DNA from: Coriaria nepalensis
Lineage: Eukaryota; Streptophyta; Magnoliopsida; Cucurbitales; Coriariaceae
Length of the DNA: 64,000 bases
Assembly: GCA_027186245.1 (NCBI GenBank)
Contig: CP114482.1
Location: forward strand, 18,495,209 to 18,559,208
Direction of reading: 5' to 3'
The translations under genes and the position numbers were made by a program. A model generated the notes under the pieces. It worked only from the letters and a program-made list of their open reading frames with translations, searched no databases and was not told the DNA's origin. Shown in pieces: positions 38,169 to 53,200 of this stretch; within the stretch, counting starts at the first letter, position 1, and the number at the start of each line of letters is the position of its first letter.

Positions 38169-41100
38169 TGACATTTTTAAGACAAATATGTATTTGTTTT
38201 ATCTTATATTGATGTCAATGAGTCTTTTCAAGACAGTAAATAATTTGGAAGCCATTGGAGTGAATACTATTTTCACATTTCAAACACGACTATCACGCAT
38301 AGCTTGCAGAGGATTTTTTGAAGGCGAGTATATATTTGTTTTATCTTAGAGTCATCATCTCAATGACCCTTTAGGAGTCAGTAATTAATTTGAAACCAAT
38401 TAAAATGAATTCTATTTTCGCACTCCGAACCCGACTTTTGTACATAATTTGCTAATGATCATTCAAGGGCAAGTATGCATTTGCTTTTTTTGAGAATCAT
38501 GTCAATGAGTCTTTTTACCTCTCTAATTCATTTGAAAGCAATTCAAACGAATTCTATTATTGCACTTCAAACACTACTTTCGCGAATAACTTGCTAATGA
38601 TCTTTTTAAGACAAGTATGCATTTGTTTTATCTTATATTCATGTCAATGAGCCTTTTCAAGACAATAAATCATTCGGAATCTACTGGAATGAATTCTATT
38701 TTGGCATTTCAAACATGCCTTTCGCGTATAGCCTACAAATCATCTTTTGAAGGCAAGTATGAATTTGTTTTATCTTAGAGTCATCGTCTCAATGATTCTT
38801 TGAAAGTCACTAATTCATTTGAAAGCAATTAAAATGAATTCTATTTTCGCACTTCGGACCAGACTTTCGTACCTAACTTGCTACAAATTCTTTGAGGGCT
38901 AGTATGGATTTTTTTATTTGAGATTCATGTCAATGAGTCTTTTTAAATCACTTATTCATTTAAAAGAAATTTGAATGAATTCTATTTTTACACTTCAAAC
39001 ACTACTTTCGCGAATCACTTGCTAATGATCTTTTTAAGACAAGTATGCATTTGTTTTGTCTTATATTCATGTCAATGAGCCTTTTCAAGACAATAAATCA
39101 TTCGGAATCTACTGGAATGAATTCTATTTTGGCATTTCAGACATGCCTTTCGCGTATAGCCTACAAATCATCTTTTGAAGGCAAGTATGAATTTGTTTTA
39201 TCTTAGAGTCATCGTCTCAATGACTCTTTGAAAGTCACTAATTTATTTGAAAGCAATTAAAATGAATTCTATTTATGAACTTCGAACCTGACTTTCGTAC
39301 ATAACTTTCTAATGATTCTTGAAGGGCTAGTATGCATTTTTTTTATTTGAGATTCATGTCAATGAGTCTTTTTAGGTCACTAAATCATGTAAAAGAAATA
39401 TGAACGAATTCTATTTTTACACTTCAAACACTACTTACGTGCATCACTTGCTAATTATCTTCCTAAGACAACTATGCGTTTGTTTTATCTTGTATTCATG
39501 TCAATGAGCCTTATCAAGATAATAAATCATTTGGAAGCTATTGTAATGAATACTATTTTCCCATTTCAATCACGACTATCGCGCATAGCTTGGATATGAT
39601 TTTTTGAAGGAAAGTATGAATTTTTTTTTATGTTAGACTCATCATCTCAATAACTATTTGAAAGTCACTAATTCATTTGAAAGCAATTAAAATAAATTCT
39701 ATTTTCACACTTCGAACCCGACTTTCGTACATAACTTGCTAATGATCATTTAATGGCAAGTATGCATTTGTTTTATTTGAAATTCATGTCAATGAGTCTT
39801 TTCAAGTCACTAATTCATTTGAACAAAATTCGAACAAATTCTATTTTTGCACTTCAAACACTACTGTCGCGTATCACATGCTAATGATTCTTTTAAGACA
39901 AGTATGTATTTGTTTTATCTTATATTGATGTCAATGAGTCTTTTCAAGACAATAAATAATTTAGAAGCCAGTGGAGCGAATACTATTTTCGCATTTCAAA
40001 CACGACTATCACGCATAGCTTGCAAAGGATTTTTTGAAGGCAAGTATAAATTTGTTTTATCTTAGAGTCATCATCTCAATGACTCTTTAAAAATCACTAA
40101 TTAATTTGAAACCAATTAAAATGAATTCTATTTTTGCACTTTGAACCCGACTTTCGCACTTTGAACCCGACTTTCATACATAACTTGGTAATGATCATTT
40201 ATGGGCAACTATGCATTTGTTTTATTTGAGATTCATGTCAATGAGTCTTTTTAAGTCACTAATTCATTTAAAAGAAATTTGAACGAATTCCATTTTTGCA
40301 CTTCAAACACTACTTTCGCACATCACTTGCTAATGATCTTTTGAAGACAATTATGCTTTTGTTTTATTTTGTATTCAGGTCAATGAGCCTTTTCAAGACT
40401 ATAAATCATTTAGAAGCTACTGTAGTGAATACTATTTTCCCATTTCAATCACGACTATCGCGCATAGCTTGCATATGATTTTTTGAAGGCAGGTATGAAT
40501 TTTTTTTATCTTAGACTCATCATCTCAATAACTCTTTGAAAGTCACTAATTCATTTGAAACCAATTAAAATGAATTCTATTGTTGCACTTTGAACCCGAC
40601 TTTCGCACTTCGAACCCGACTTTCGTACATAACTTGCTAATGATCATTTAATGGCAAGTATGCATTTGTTTTGTTTGAAATTCATGTCAATGAGTCTTTT
40701 CAAGTCACTAATTCCTTTGAACGAAATTCGAACAAATTCTATTTTTCCACTTCAAACACTACTTTCGCGCATCACATGCTAATGATTCTTTTAAGACAAG
40801 TATGTATTTGTTTTATCTTATATTGATGTCAATGAGTCTTTTCATGACAATAAATAATTTTGAAGCCATTGGAGCGAATACTATTTTCGCATTTCAAACA
40901 CGACTATCACGCATAGCTTGCAGAGGATTTTTTGAAGGCGAGTATATATTTGTTTTATCTTAGAGTCATCATCTCAATGACTCTTTAGGAGGTAGTAATT
41001 AATTTAAAACCAATTAAAATGAATTCTATTTTCGCACTTCGAACCCTACTTTCGTACATAACTTGCTAATGATCATTTAACGGCAAGTATGCATTTGTTT

Positions 41101-43344
41101 TTTTTTAGAATCAGGTCAATGAGTCTTTTTACCTCTCTAATTCATTTGAAAGCAATTCAAATGAATTCTATTTTTGCACCTCAAACACTACTTTCGCGAA
41201 TCACTTGCTAATGATCTTTTCAAGACAAGTATGCATTTATTTTATCTTATATTCAGGTCAATGAGCCTTTTCAAGACAATAAATTATTTTGAAGCTATTC
41301 GTATGAATTCTAATTTGGCATTTCAATCATGCCTTTCGCATATTGCCTGCACTTGATCTTTTGAAGGCATGTATGAATTTGTTTTATCTTAGAGTCATCA
41401 TCTCAATGACTCTTCGAAAGTTACTAATTCATTTGAAAGCAATTAAAATGAATTCTATTTCCGAATTTCGAACCCGACTTTCGTACATAACTTGCTAATG
41501 ATCATTTGAGGGCAAGTATGCATTTGTTTTATTTGAAATTCATGTCAATGAGTCTTTTCAAGTCACTAATTCATTTGAACGAAATTTGAACGAATTCTAT
41601 TTTTGCACTTTAAACACTACTTTCGCGCATCTCATGCTAATGATCTTTTTAAGACAAGTATGTATTTGTTTTATCTTAAATTGATGTCAATGAGTCTTTT
41701 CAAGACAATAAATAAATTGGAAGCCATTGGAGCGAATATGATTTTCGCATTTCAAACATGGCTATCATGCATAACTTGCAGAGGATTTTTTGAAGGCGAG
41801 TATGTATTTGTTTTATCTTAGAGTCATCATCTCAATGACTCTTTAAGAGTCAGTAATTAATTTGAAACCAATTAAAATGAATTATATTTTCGCACTTCGA
41901 ACGCGACTTTCGTACATAACTTGCTAATGATCATTCAAGGGCAAGTATGCATTTGTTTTTTTTTAGAATCATGCCAATGAGTCTTTTTACCTGTCTAATT
42001 CATTTGAAAGCAATTCAAACGAATTCTATTATTTCACTTCAAACACTATTTTCGCGAATCACTTGCTAATGATCTTTTAAAGACAAGTATGCATTTGTTT
42101 TATCTTATATTCATGTCAATGAGCCTTTTCAAGACAATTAATTGTTTGGAAGCTATTCCAACGAATTCTATTTCGGCATTTCAAACATGCCTTTCACGTA
42201 TAGTGCACATGATCTTTTAAAGGCATGTATGAGTTTGTTTTATCTTACAGTCATCATCTCAATGACACTCCGAAAGTCACTAATTCATTTGAAAGCAATT
42301 AAAATGAATTATACTATCGCACTTCGAACCCGACTTTCGTACATAACTTGCTAATGATCATTTAAGGGCAAGTATGCATTTGTTTTATTTGAAATTCATG
42401 TCAACGAGTCTTTTCAAGTCACAAATTCATTTGAACGAAATTCGAACGAATTCTATTTTTGCACTTCAAACACTACTTTCACGCATCACATGCTAATGAT
42501 CTTTTTAAGACAAGTATGTATTTGTTTTATCTTATATTGATGTCAATGAGTCTTTTCAAGACAATAAATAATTTTGAAGCCATTGGAGCGAATACTATTT
42601 TCGCATTTCAAACACGACCATCACGCATAGCTTGGAGAGGATTTTTTGAAGGAGAGTATATATTTGTTTTATCTTAGAGTCATCATCTCAATGACTCTTT
42701 AAGAGTCAGTAATTAATTTGAAATCAATTAAAATGAATTCTATTTTCGCACTTCGGACCCGACTTTCGTTCATAACTTGGTGATGATCATTTAAGGGCAG
42801 GTATGCATTCGTTTTTTTATAGAATCGTGTCAATGAATCTTTTTACCTCTCTAATTCATTTGAAAGACATTCTAACGAATTCTATTTTTGCACTTCAAAC
42901 ACTACTTTCGGGAATCACTTGCTAATGATCTTTCTAAGACAAGTATGCATTTGTTTTATCTTATATTCATGTCAATGAGCCTTTTCAATACAATAAATCA
43001 TTTGGAAGCTACTGGAATGAATTCTATTTTGGCATTTCAAACATGCCTTTCGCGTATAGCCTGCAAATGATCTTTTGAAGGCATCTATGAATTTGTTTTA
43101 TCTTAGAGTCATCATCTCAATGACTCTTTGAAAGTCACTAATTTATTTGAAAGTAATTAAAATGAATTCTATTTATGAACTTCGAACCCGACTTTCGTAC
43201 ATAACTCTCTAATGATTCTTTAAGGGCTAGTATGCATTTTTTTTATTTGAGATTCATGTCAATGAGTCTTTTTAGGTCACTAAATCATGTAAAAGAAATT
43301 TGAACGAATTCTATTTTTACACTTCAAACACTACTTACGCTGAT
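38169..43344 (+). repeat. Divergent trimer domain between two HOR arrays
   Basis: Regular A-B-C trimers of all three subtypes. A 429 bp near-duplication is visible at about 38.58-38.85 and 39.01-39.28 kb, sharing CATTCGGAATCTACTGG and GCCTACAAATCATC. Two 20 bp tandem doublings occur at 40136 and 40585. The right end (42.4-43.34 kb) is a diverged relative of the 2,592 bp unit that follows. Much of the block is homologous to 57-62.25 kb. Confidence 0.85.
41836..41852 (+). other. Monomer C dyad, third state (8 bp arms, 1-base loop)
   Basis: TGACTCTT, one T, then AAGAGTCA: a 17 bp nearly perfect palindrome. The same form is in T1 C monomers near 42.70, 44.01, 45.29, 58.22, 59.93 and 61.24 kb. 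In the 999 bp array a 6 bp version (ACTCTT-T-AAGAGT) survives although the upstream partner arm is degraded. Confidence 0.85.
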
Positions 43345-43533
43345 CACTTGCTAATTATCTTCCTAAGACAACTATGCTTTTGTTTTATCTTGTATTCATG
43401 TCAATGAGCCTTATCAAGACAATAAATCATTTGGAAGCTATTGTAATGAATACTATTTTCACATTTCAAGCACGAGTTTCGCGTATAGCCTGCAAAGGAT
43501 CTTTTGAAGGCAAGTATGAATTTGTTCTATCTT

Positions 43534-43566
43534 AGAGTCATCATCTCAATGACTCTTTGAAAGTCA
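43534..43566 (+). other. Overlapping dyads in monomer C (common state)
   Basis: AGAGTCAT (43534-43541), a 7-base spacer and ATGACTCT (43549-43556) form an 8 bp inverted repeat. The right arm also pairs downstream: TGACT (43550-43554) with AGTCA (43562-43566) across a 7-base spacer. The arrangement is present in most C monomers of the window, with occasional mismatches. As DNA it could extrude a cruciform, and as RNA a hairpin. Neither is shown by sequence alone. Confidence 0.8.
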
Positions 43567-43719
43567 CTAATTCATTTGAAAGCAATCAAAATGAATTATA
43601 TGTTCGCACTTCAAACCCAACTTTCGTACATAACTTGGTAATGATTCTTTAAGGGCAAGTATGCATTTGTTTTATTTGAAATTCATGTCAATGAGTCTTT
43701 TCAAGTCACTAATTCATTT

Positions 43720-43752
43720 GAACGAAATTCGAACGAAATTCGAACAAAATTC
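43720..43752 (+). repeat. 11 bp unit in three copies inside monomer A
   Basis: GAACGAAATTC, GAACGAAATTC, GAACAAAATTC in tandem, where other T1 A monomers have one. It recurs at 46312, 48904 and 51496 in the 18-mer copies and once outside the array at 60952-60984. Confidence 0.92.
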
Positions 43753-44244
43753 GAAAGAATTCTATTTTTGCACTTCAAACACTACTTTCACGCATCACAT
43801 GCTAAAGATCTTTTTAAGACAAGTATGTATTTGTTTTATCTTATATTGATGTCAATGAGTCTTTTCAAGACAATAAATAATTTTGAAGCCATTGGAGCGA
43901 ATACTATTTTCGCATTTCAAAGACGACTATCACGCATAGCTTAGAGAGGATTTTTTGAAGGAGAGTATATATTTGTTTTATCTTAGAGTCATCATCTCAA
44001 TGACTCTTTAAGAGTCAGTAAGTAATTTGAAATCAATTAAAATGAATTCTATTTTCGCACTTCGAACCCTACTTTCGTACATAACTTGCTAATGATCATT
44101 TAAGGGCGAGTATGCATTCGTTTTTTTATAGAATCGTGTCAATGAATCTTTTTACCTCTCTAATTCATTTGAAAGCGATTCCAACGAATTCTATTTTTGC
44201 ACTTCAAACACTACTTTCGGGAATCACTTGCTAATGATCTTTCT

Positions 44245-44256
44245 AAGACATGCATT
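44245..44256 (+). repeat. 4 bp deletion marking one B monomer of the 18-mer
   Basis: AAGACATGCATTTG replaces AAGACAAGTATGCATTTG, a loss of four bases at 44,250/44,251. It recurs in the later copies at +2,592 steps (about 46,842, 49,434 and 52,026). The deletion joins AAGACA to TGCATTTG and is one of the two indels that account for the unit length. Confidence 0.85.
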
Positions 44257-47200
44257 TGTTTTATCTTATATTCATGTCAATGAGCCTTTTCAATACAATA
44301 AATCCTTTAGAAGCTACTGGAATGAATTCTATTTTGGCATTTCAAATATGCCTTTCGCGTATTGCCTGCAAATGATCATTTGAAGGCAACTATGAATTTG
44401 TTTTATCTTAGAGTCATCATCTCAATGACTCTTTGAAAGTCACTAATTTATTGGAAAGTAATTAAAATGAACTCTATTTATGAACTTCGAACCCGACTTT
44501 CGTACATAACTTTCTAATGATTCTTTAAGGGCTAGTACGCATTTTTTTTATTTGAGATTCATGTCAATGAGTCTTTTTAGGTCACTAAATCATGTAAAAC
44601 AAATTTGAACGAATTCTATTTTTACACTTCAAACACTACTTACGCGCATCACTTGGTAATTATCTTCCTAAGACAACTATGCTTTTGTTTTATCTTGTAT
44701 TCATGTCAATGAGCCTTATCAAGACAATAAATCATTTGGAAGCTATTGTAATGACTACTATTTTCACATTTCAAGCACGAGTTTCGCATATAGCCCGCAA
44801 ATGATCTTTTGAAGGCAAGTATGAATTTGTTCTATCTTAGAGTCATCATCTCAATGACTCTTTGAAAGTCACCAATTCATTTGAAAGCAATTAAAATGAA
44901 TTATATCTTCGCACTTCAAACCCGACTTTCATACATAACTTGGTAATGATTCTTTAAGGGCAAGCATGCATTTGTTTTATTTGAAATTCATGTCAATGAG
45001 TCTTTTCAAGCCACTAATTCATTTGAACAAAATGAGAACGAATTCTATTTTTGCACTTCGAACACTAATTTCGCGCATCACATGCTAATGATCTTTTTAA
45101 GACAAGTATGTATTTGTTTTATCTTATATTGATGTCAATGAGTCTTTTCAATACAATAAATAATTTTGAAGCCATTGGAGCGAGTACTACTTTCGCATTT
45201 CAAACACGACTATCACGCATAGCTTGTAGAGGATTTTTTGAAGGCGAGTATATATTTGTTTTATCTTAGAGTCATCATCTCAACGACTCTTTAAGAGTCA
45301 GTAATTAATTTGAAACCAATTAAAATGAATTTTATTTTCGCACTTCGAACCCGACTTTCGTACATAACTTGCTAATGATCATTTAAGGGCGAGTATGCAT
45401 TCGTTTTTTCATTGAATCGTGTCAATAAATCTTTTTACCTCTCTAATTAATTTGAAAGCAATTCCAGCAAATTCTATTTTTGCACTTCAAACACTACTTT
45501 CGGGAATCACTTGCTAATGATCTTTCTAAGACAAGTATGCATTTGTTTTATCTTATATTCATGTCAATGAGCCTTTTCAAGACAATAAATCATTTGGAAG
45601 CTACTGGAATGAATTCTATTTTGGCATTTCAAATATGCCTTTCGCGTATAGCCTGCAAATGATCATTTGAAGGCATCTATGAATTTGTTTTATCTTAGAG
45701 TCATCATCTCAATGACTCTTTAAAAGTCACTAATTTATTTGAAAATAATTAAAATGAATTCTATTTATGAACTTCGAACCCGACTTTCGTACATAACTTT
45801 CTAATGATTCTTTAAGGGCTAGTATGCATTTTTTTTATTTGAGATTCATGTCAATGAGTCTTTTTAGGTCACTAAATCATGTAAGAGAAATTTGAACGAA
45901 TTCTATTTTTACACTTCAAACACTACTTACGCGCATCACTTGCTAATTATCTTCCTAAGACAACTATGCTTTTGTTTTATCTTGTATTCATGTCAATGAG
46001 CCTTATCAAGACAATAAATCATTTGGAAGCTATTGTAATGAATACTATTTTCACATTTCAAGCACGAGTTTCGCGTATAGCCTGCAAAGGATCTTTTGAA
46101 GGCAAGTATGAATTTGTTCTATCTTAGAGTCATCATCTCAATGACTCTTTGAAAGTCACTAATTCATTTGAAAGCAATCAAAATGAATTATATGTTCGCA
46201 CTTCAAACCCAACTTTCGTACATAACTTGGTAATGATTCTTTAAGGGCAAGTATGCATTTGTTTTATTTGAAATTCATGTCAATGAGTCTTTTCAAGTCA
46301 CTAATTCATTTGAACGAAATTCGAACGAAATTCGAACAAAATTCGAAAGAATTCTATTTTTGCACTTCAAACACTACTTTCACGCATCACATGCTAAAGA
46401 TCTTTTTAAGACAAGTATGTATTTGTTTTATCTTATATTGATGTCAATGAGTCTTTTCAAGACAATAAATAATTTTGAAGCCATTGGAGCGAATACTATT
46501 TTCGCATTTCAAAGACGACTATCACGCATAGCTTAGAGAGGATTTTTTGAAGGAGAGTATATATTTGTTTTATCTTAGAGTCATCATCTCAATGACTCTT
46601 TAAGAGTCAGTAAGTAATTTGAAATCAATTAAAATGAATTCTATTTTCGCACTTCGAACCCTACTTTCGTACATAACTTGCTAATGATCATTTAAGGGCG
46701 AGTATGCATTCGTTTTTTTATAGAATCGTGTCAATGAATCTTTTTACCTCTCTAATTCATTTGAAAGCGATTCCAACGAATTCTATTTTTGCACTTCAAA
46801 CACTACTTTCGGGAATCACTTGCTAATGATCTTTCTAAGACATGCATTTGTTTTATCTTATATTCATGTCAATGAGCCTTTTCAATACAATAAATCCTTT
46901 AGAAGCTACTGGAATGAATTCTATTTTGGCATTTCAAATATGCCTTTCGCGTATTGCCTGCAAATGATCATTTGAAGGCAACTATGAATTTGTTTTATCT
47001 TAGAGTCATCATCTCAATGACTCTTTGAAAGTCACTAATTTATTGGAAAGTAATTAAAATGAACTCTATTTATGAACTTCGAACCCGACTTTCGTACATA
47101 ACTTTCTAATGATTCTTTAAGGGCTAGTACGCATTTTTTTTATTTGAGATTCATGTCAATGAGTCTTTTTAGGTCACTAAATCATGTAAAACAAATTTGA

Positions 47201-50200
47201 ACGAATTCTATTTTTACACTTCAAACACTACTTACGCGCATCACTTGGTAATTATCTTCCTAAGACAACTATGCTTTTGTTTTATCTTGTATTCATGTCA
47301 ATGAGCCTTATCAAGACAATAAATCATTTGGAAGCTATTGTAATGACTACTATTTTCACATTTCAAGCACGAGTTTCGCATATAGCCCGCAAATGATCTT
47401 TTGAAGGCAAGTATGAATTTGTTCTATCTTAGAGTCATCATCTCAATGACTCTTTGAAAGTCACCAATTCATTTGAAAGCAATTAAAATGAATTATATGT
47501 TCGCACTTCAAACCCGACTTTCATACATAACTTGGTAATGATTCTTTAAGGGCAAGCATGCATTTGTTTTATTTGAAATTCATGTCAATGAGTCTTTTCA
47601 AGCCACTAATTCATTTGAACAAAATGAGAACGAATTCTATTTTTGCACTTCGAACACTAATTTCGCGCATCACATGCTAATGATCTTTTTAAGACAAGTA
47701 TGTATTTGTTTTATCTTATATTGATGTCAATGAGTCTTTTCAATACAATAAATAATTTTGAAGCCATTGGAGCGAGTACTACTTTCGCATTTCAAACACG
47801 ACTATCACGCATAGCTTGTAGAGGATTTTTTGAAGGCGAGTATATATTTGTTTTATCTTAGAGTCATCATCTCAACGACTCTTTAAGAGTCAGTAATTAA
47901 TTTGAAACCAATTAAAATGAATTTTATTTTCGCACTTCGAACCCGACTTTCGTACATAACTTGCTAATGATCATTTAAGGGCGAGTATGCATTCGTTTTT
48001 TCATTGAATCGTGTCAATAAATCTTTTTACCTCTCTAATTAATTTGAAAGCAATTCCAGCAAATTCTATTTTTGCACTTCAAACACTACTTTCGGGAATC
48101 ACTTGCTAATGATCTTTCTAAGACAAGTATGCATTTGTTTTATCTTATATTCATGTCAATGAGCCTTTTCAAGACAATAAATCATTTGGAAGCTACTGGA
48201 ATGAATTCTATTTTGGCATTTCAAATATGCCTTTCGCGTATAGCCTGCAAATGATCATTTGAAGGCATCTATGAATTTGTTTTATCTTAGAGTCATCATC
48301 TCAATGACTCTTTAAAAGTCACTAATTTATTTGAAAATAATTAAAATGAATTCTATTTATGAACTTCGAACCCGACTTTCGTACATAACTTTCTAATGAT
48401 TCTTTAAGGGCTAGTATGCATTTTTTTTATTTGAGATTCATGTCAATGAGTCTTTTTAGGTCACTAAATCATGTAAGAGAAATTTGAACGAATTCTATTT
48501 TTACACTTCAAACACTACTTACGCGCATCACTTGCTAATTATCTTCCTAAGACAACTATGCTTTTGTTTTATCTTGTATTCATGTCAATGAGCCTTATCA
48601 AGACAATAAATCATTTGGAAGCTATTGTAATGAATACTATTTTCACATTTCAAGCACGAGTTTCGCGTATAGCCTGCAAAGGATCTTTTGAAGGCAAGTA
48701 TGAATTTGTTCTATCTTAGAGTCATCATCTCAATGACTCTTTGAAAGTCACTAATTCATTTGAAAGCAATCAAAATGAATTATATGTTCGCACTTCAAAC
48801 CCAACTTTCGTACATAACTTGGTAATGATTCTTTAAGGGCAAGTATGCATTTGTTTTATTTGAAATTCATGTCAATGAGTCTTTTCAAGTCACTAATTCA
48901 TTTGAACGAAATTCGAACGAAATTCGAACAAAATTCGAAAGAATTCTATTTTTGCACTTCAAACACTACTTTCACGCATCACATGCTAAAGATCTTTTTA
49001 AGACAAGTATGTATTTGTTTTATCTTATATTGATGTCAATGAGTCTTTTCAAGACAATAAATAATTTTGAAGCCATTGGAGCGAATACTATTTTCGCATT
49101 TCAAAGACGACTATCACGCATAGCTTAGAGAGGATTTTTTGAAGGAGAGTATATATTTGTTTTATCTTAGAGTCATCATCTCAATGACTCTTTAAGAGTC
49201 AGTAAGTAATTTGAAATCAATTAAAATGAATTCTATTTTCGCACTTCGAACCCTACTTTCGTACATAACTTGCTAATGATCATTTAAGGGCGAGTATGCA
49301 TTCGTTTTTTTATAGAATCGTGTCAATGAATCTTTTTACCTCTCTAATTCATTTGAAAGCGATTCCAACGAATTCTATTTTTGCACTTCAAACACTACTT
49401 TCGGGAATCACTTGCTAATGATCTTTCTAAGACATGCATTTGTTTTATCTTATATTCATGTCAATGAGCCTTTTCAATACAATAAATCCTTTAGAAGCTA
49501 CTGGAATGAATTCTATTTTGGCATTTCAAATATGCCTTTCGCGTATTGCCTGCAAATGATCATTTGAAGGCAACTATGAATTTGTTTTATCTTAGAGTCA
49601 TCATCTCAATGACTCTTTGAAAGTCACTAATTTATTGGAAAGTAATTAAAATGAACTCTATTTATGAACTTCGAACCCGACTTTCGTACATAACTTTCTA
49701 ATGATTCTTTAAGGGCTAGTACGCATTTTTTTTATTTGAGATTCATGTCAATGAGTCTTTTTAGGTCACTAAATCATGTAAAAGAAATTTGAACGAATTC
49801 TATTTTTACACTTCAAACACTACTTACGCGCATCACTTGGTAATTATCTTCCTAAGACAACTATGCTTTTGTTTTATCTTGTATTCATGTCAATGAGCCT
49901 TATCAAGACAATAAATCATTTGGAAGCTATTGTAATGACTACTATTTTCACATTTCAAGCACGAGTTTCGCATATAGCCCGCAAATGATCTTTTGAAGGC
50001 AAGTATGAATTTGTTCTATCTTAGAGTCATCATCTCAATGACTCTTTGAAAGTCACCAATTCATTTGAAAGCAATTAAAATGAATTATATGTTCGCACTT
50101 CAAACCCGACTTTCATACATAACTTGGTAATGATTCTTTAAGGGCAAGCATGCATTTGTTTTATTTGAAATTCATGTCAATGAGTCTTTTCAAGCCACTA

Positions 50201-53200
50201 ATTCATTTGAACAAAATGAGAACGAATTCTATTTTTGCACTTCGAACACTAATTTCGCGCATCACATGCTAATGATCTTTTTAAGACAAGTATGTATTTG
50301 TTTTATCTTATATTGATGTCAATGAGTCTTTTCAATACAATAAATAATTTTGAAGCCATTGGAGCGAGTACTACTTTCGCATTTCAAACACGACTATCAC
50401 GCATAGCTTGTAGAGGATTTTTTGAAGGCGAGTATATATTTGTTTTATCTTAGAGTCATCATCTCAACGACTCTTTAAGAGTCAGTAATTAATTTGAAAC
50501 CAATTAAAATGAATTTTATTTTCGCACTTCGAACCCGACTTTCGTACATAACTTGCTAATGATCATTTAAGGGCGAGTATGCATTCGTTTTTTCATTGAA
50601 TCGTGTCAATAAATCTTTTTACCTCTCTAATTAATTTGAAAGCAATTCCAGCAAATTCTATTTTTGCACTTCAAACACTACTTTCGGGAATCACTTGCTA
50701 ATGATCTTTCTAAGACAAGTATGCATTTGTTTTATCTTATATTCATGTCAATGAGCCTTTTCAAGACAATAAATCATTTGGAAGCTACTGGAATGAATTC
50801 TATTTTGGCATTTCAAATATGCCTTTCGCGTATAGCCTGCAAATGATCATTTGAAGGCATCTATGAATTTGTTTTATCTTAGAGTCATCATCTCAATGAC
50901 TCTTTAAAAGTCACTAATTTATTTGAAAATAATTAAAATGAATTCTATTTATGAACTTCGAACCCGACTTTCGTACATAACTTTCTAATGATTCTTTAAG
51001 GGCTAGTATGCATTTTTTTTATTTGAGATTCATGTCAATGAGTCTTTTTAGGTCACTAAATCATGTAAGAGAAATTTGAACGAATTCTATTTTTACACTT
51101 CAAACACTACTTACGCGCATCACTTGCTAATTATCTTCCTAAGACAACTATGCTTTTGTTTTATCTTGTATTCATGTCAATGAGCCTTATCAAGACAATA
51201 AATCATTTGGAAGCTATTGTAATGAATACTATTTTCACATTTCAAGCACGAGTTTCGCGTATAGCCTGCAAAGGATCTTTTGAAGGCAAGTATGAATTTG
51301 TTCTATCTTAGAGTCATCATCTCAATGACTCTTTGAAAGTCACTAATTCATTTGAAAGCAATCAAAATGAATTATATGTTCGCACTTCAAACCCAACTTT
51401 CGTACATAACTTGGTAATGATTCTTTAAGGGCAAGTATGCATTTGTTTTATTTGAAATTCATGTCAATGAGTCTTTTCAAGTCACTAATTCATTTGAACG
51501 AAATTCGAACGAAATTCGAACAAAATTCGAAAGAATTCTATTTTTGCACTTCAAACACTACTTTCACGCATCACATGCTAAAGATCTTTTTAAGACAAGT
51601 ATGTATTTGTTTTATCTTATATTGATGTCAATGAGTCTTTTCAAGACAATAAATAATTTTGAAGCCATTGGAGCGAATACTATTTTCGCATTTCAAAGAC
51701 GACTATCACGCATAGCTTAGAGAGGATTTTTTGAAGGAGAGTATATATTTGTTTTATCTTAGAGTCATCATCTCAATGACTCTTTAAGAGTCAGTAAGTA
51801 ATTTGAAATCAATTAAAATGAATTCTATTTTCGCACTTCGAACCCTACTTTCGTACATAACTTGCTAATGATCATTTAAGGGCGAGTATGCATTCGTTTT
51901 TTTATAGAATCGTGTCAATGAATCTTTTTACCTCTCTAATTCATTTGAAAGCGATTCCAACGAATTCTATTTTTGCACTTCAAACACTACTTTCGGGAAT
52001 CACTTGCTAATGATCTTTCTAAGACATGCATTTGTTTTATCTTATATTCATGTCAATGAGCCTTTTCAATACAATAAATCCTTTAGAAGCTACTGGAATG
52101 AATTCTATTTTGGCATTTCAAATATGCCTTTCGCGTATTGCCTGCAAATGATCATTTGAAGGCAACTATGAATTTGTTTTATCTTAGAGTCATCATCTCA
52201 ATGACTCTTTGAAAGTCACTAATTTATTGGAAAGTAATTAAAATGAACTCTATTTATGAACTTCGAACCCGACTTTCGTACATAACTTTCTAATGATTCT
52301 TTAAGGGCTAGTACGCATTTTTTTTATTTGAGATTCATGTCAATGAGTCTTTTTAGGTCACTAAATCATGTAAAAGAAATTTGAACGAATTCTATTTTTA
52401 CACTTCAAACACTACTTACGCGCATCACTTGGTAATTATCTTCCTAAGACAACTATGCTTTTGTTTTATCTTGTATTCATGTCAATGAGCCTTATCAAGA
52501 CAATAAATCATTTGGAAGCTATTGTAATGACTACTATTTTCACATTTCAAGCACGAGTTTCGCATATAGCCCGCAAATGATCTTTTGAAGGCAAGTATGA
52601 ATTTGTTCTATCTTAGAGTCATCATCTCAATGACTCTTTGAAAGTCACCAATTCATTTGAAAGCAATTAAAATGAATTATATGTTCGCACTTCAAACCCG
52701 ACTTTCATACATAACTTGGTAATGATTCTTTAAGGGCAAGCATGCATTTGTTTTATTTGAAATTCATGTCAATGAGTCTTTTCAAGCCACTAATTCATTT
52801 GAACAAAATGAGAACGAATTCTATTTTTGCACTTCGAACACTAATTTCGCGCATCACATGCTAATGATCTTTTTAAGACAAGTATGTATTTGTTTTATCT
52901 TATATTGATGTCAATGAGTCTTTTCAATACAATAAATAATTTTGAAGCCATTGGAGCGAGTACTACTTTCGCATTTCAAACACGACTATCACGCATAGCT
53001 TGTAGAGGATTTTTTGAAGGCGAGTATATATTTGTTTTATCTTAGAGTCATCATCTCAACGACTCTTTAAGAGTCAGTAATTAATTTGAAACCAATTAAA
53101 ATGAATTTTATTTTCGCACTTCGAACCCGACTTTCGTACATAACTTGCTAATGATCATTTAAGGGCGAGTATGCATTCGTTTTTTCATTGAATCGTGTCA

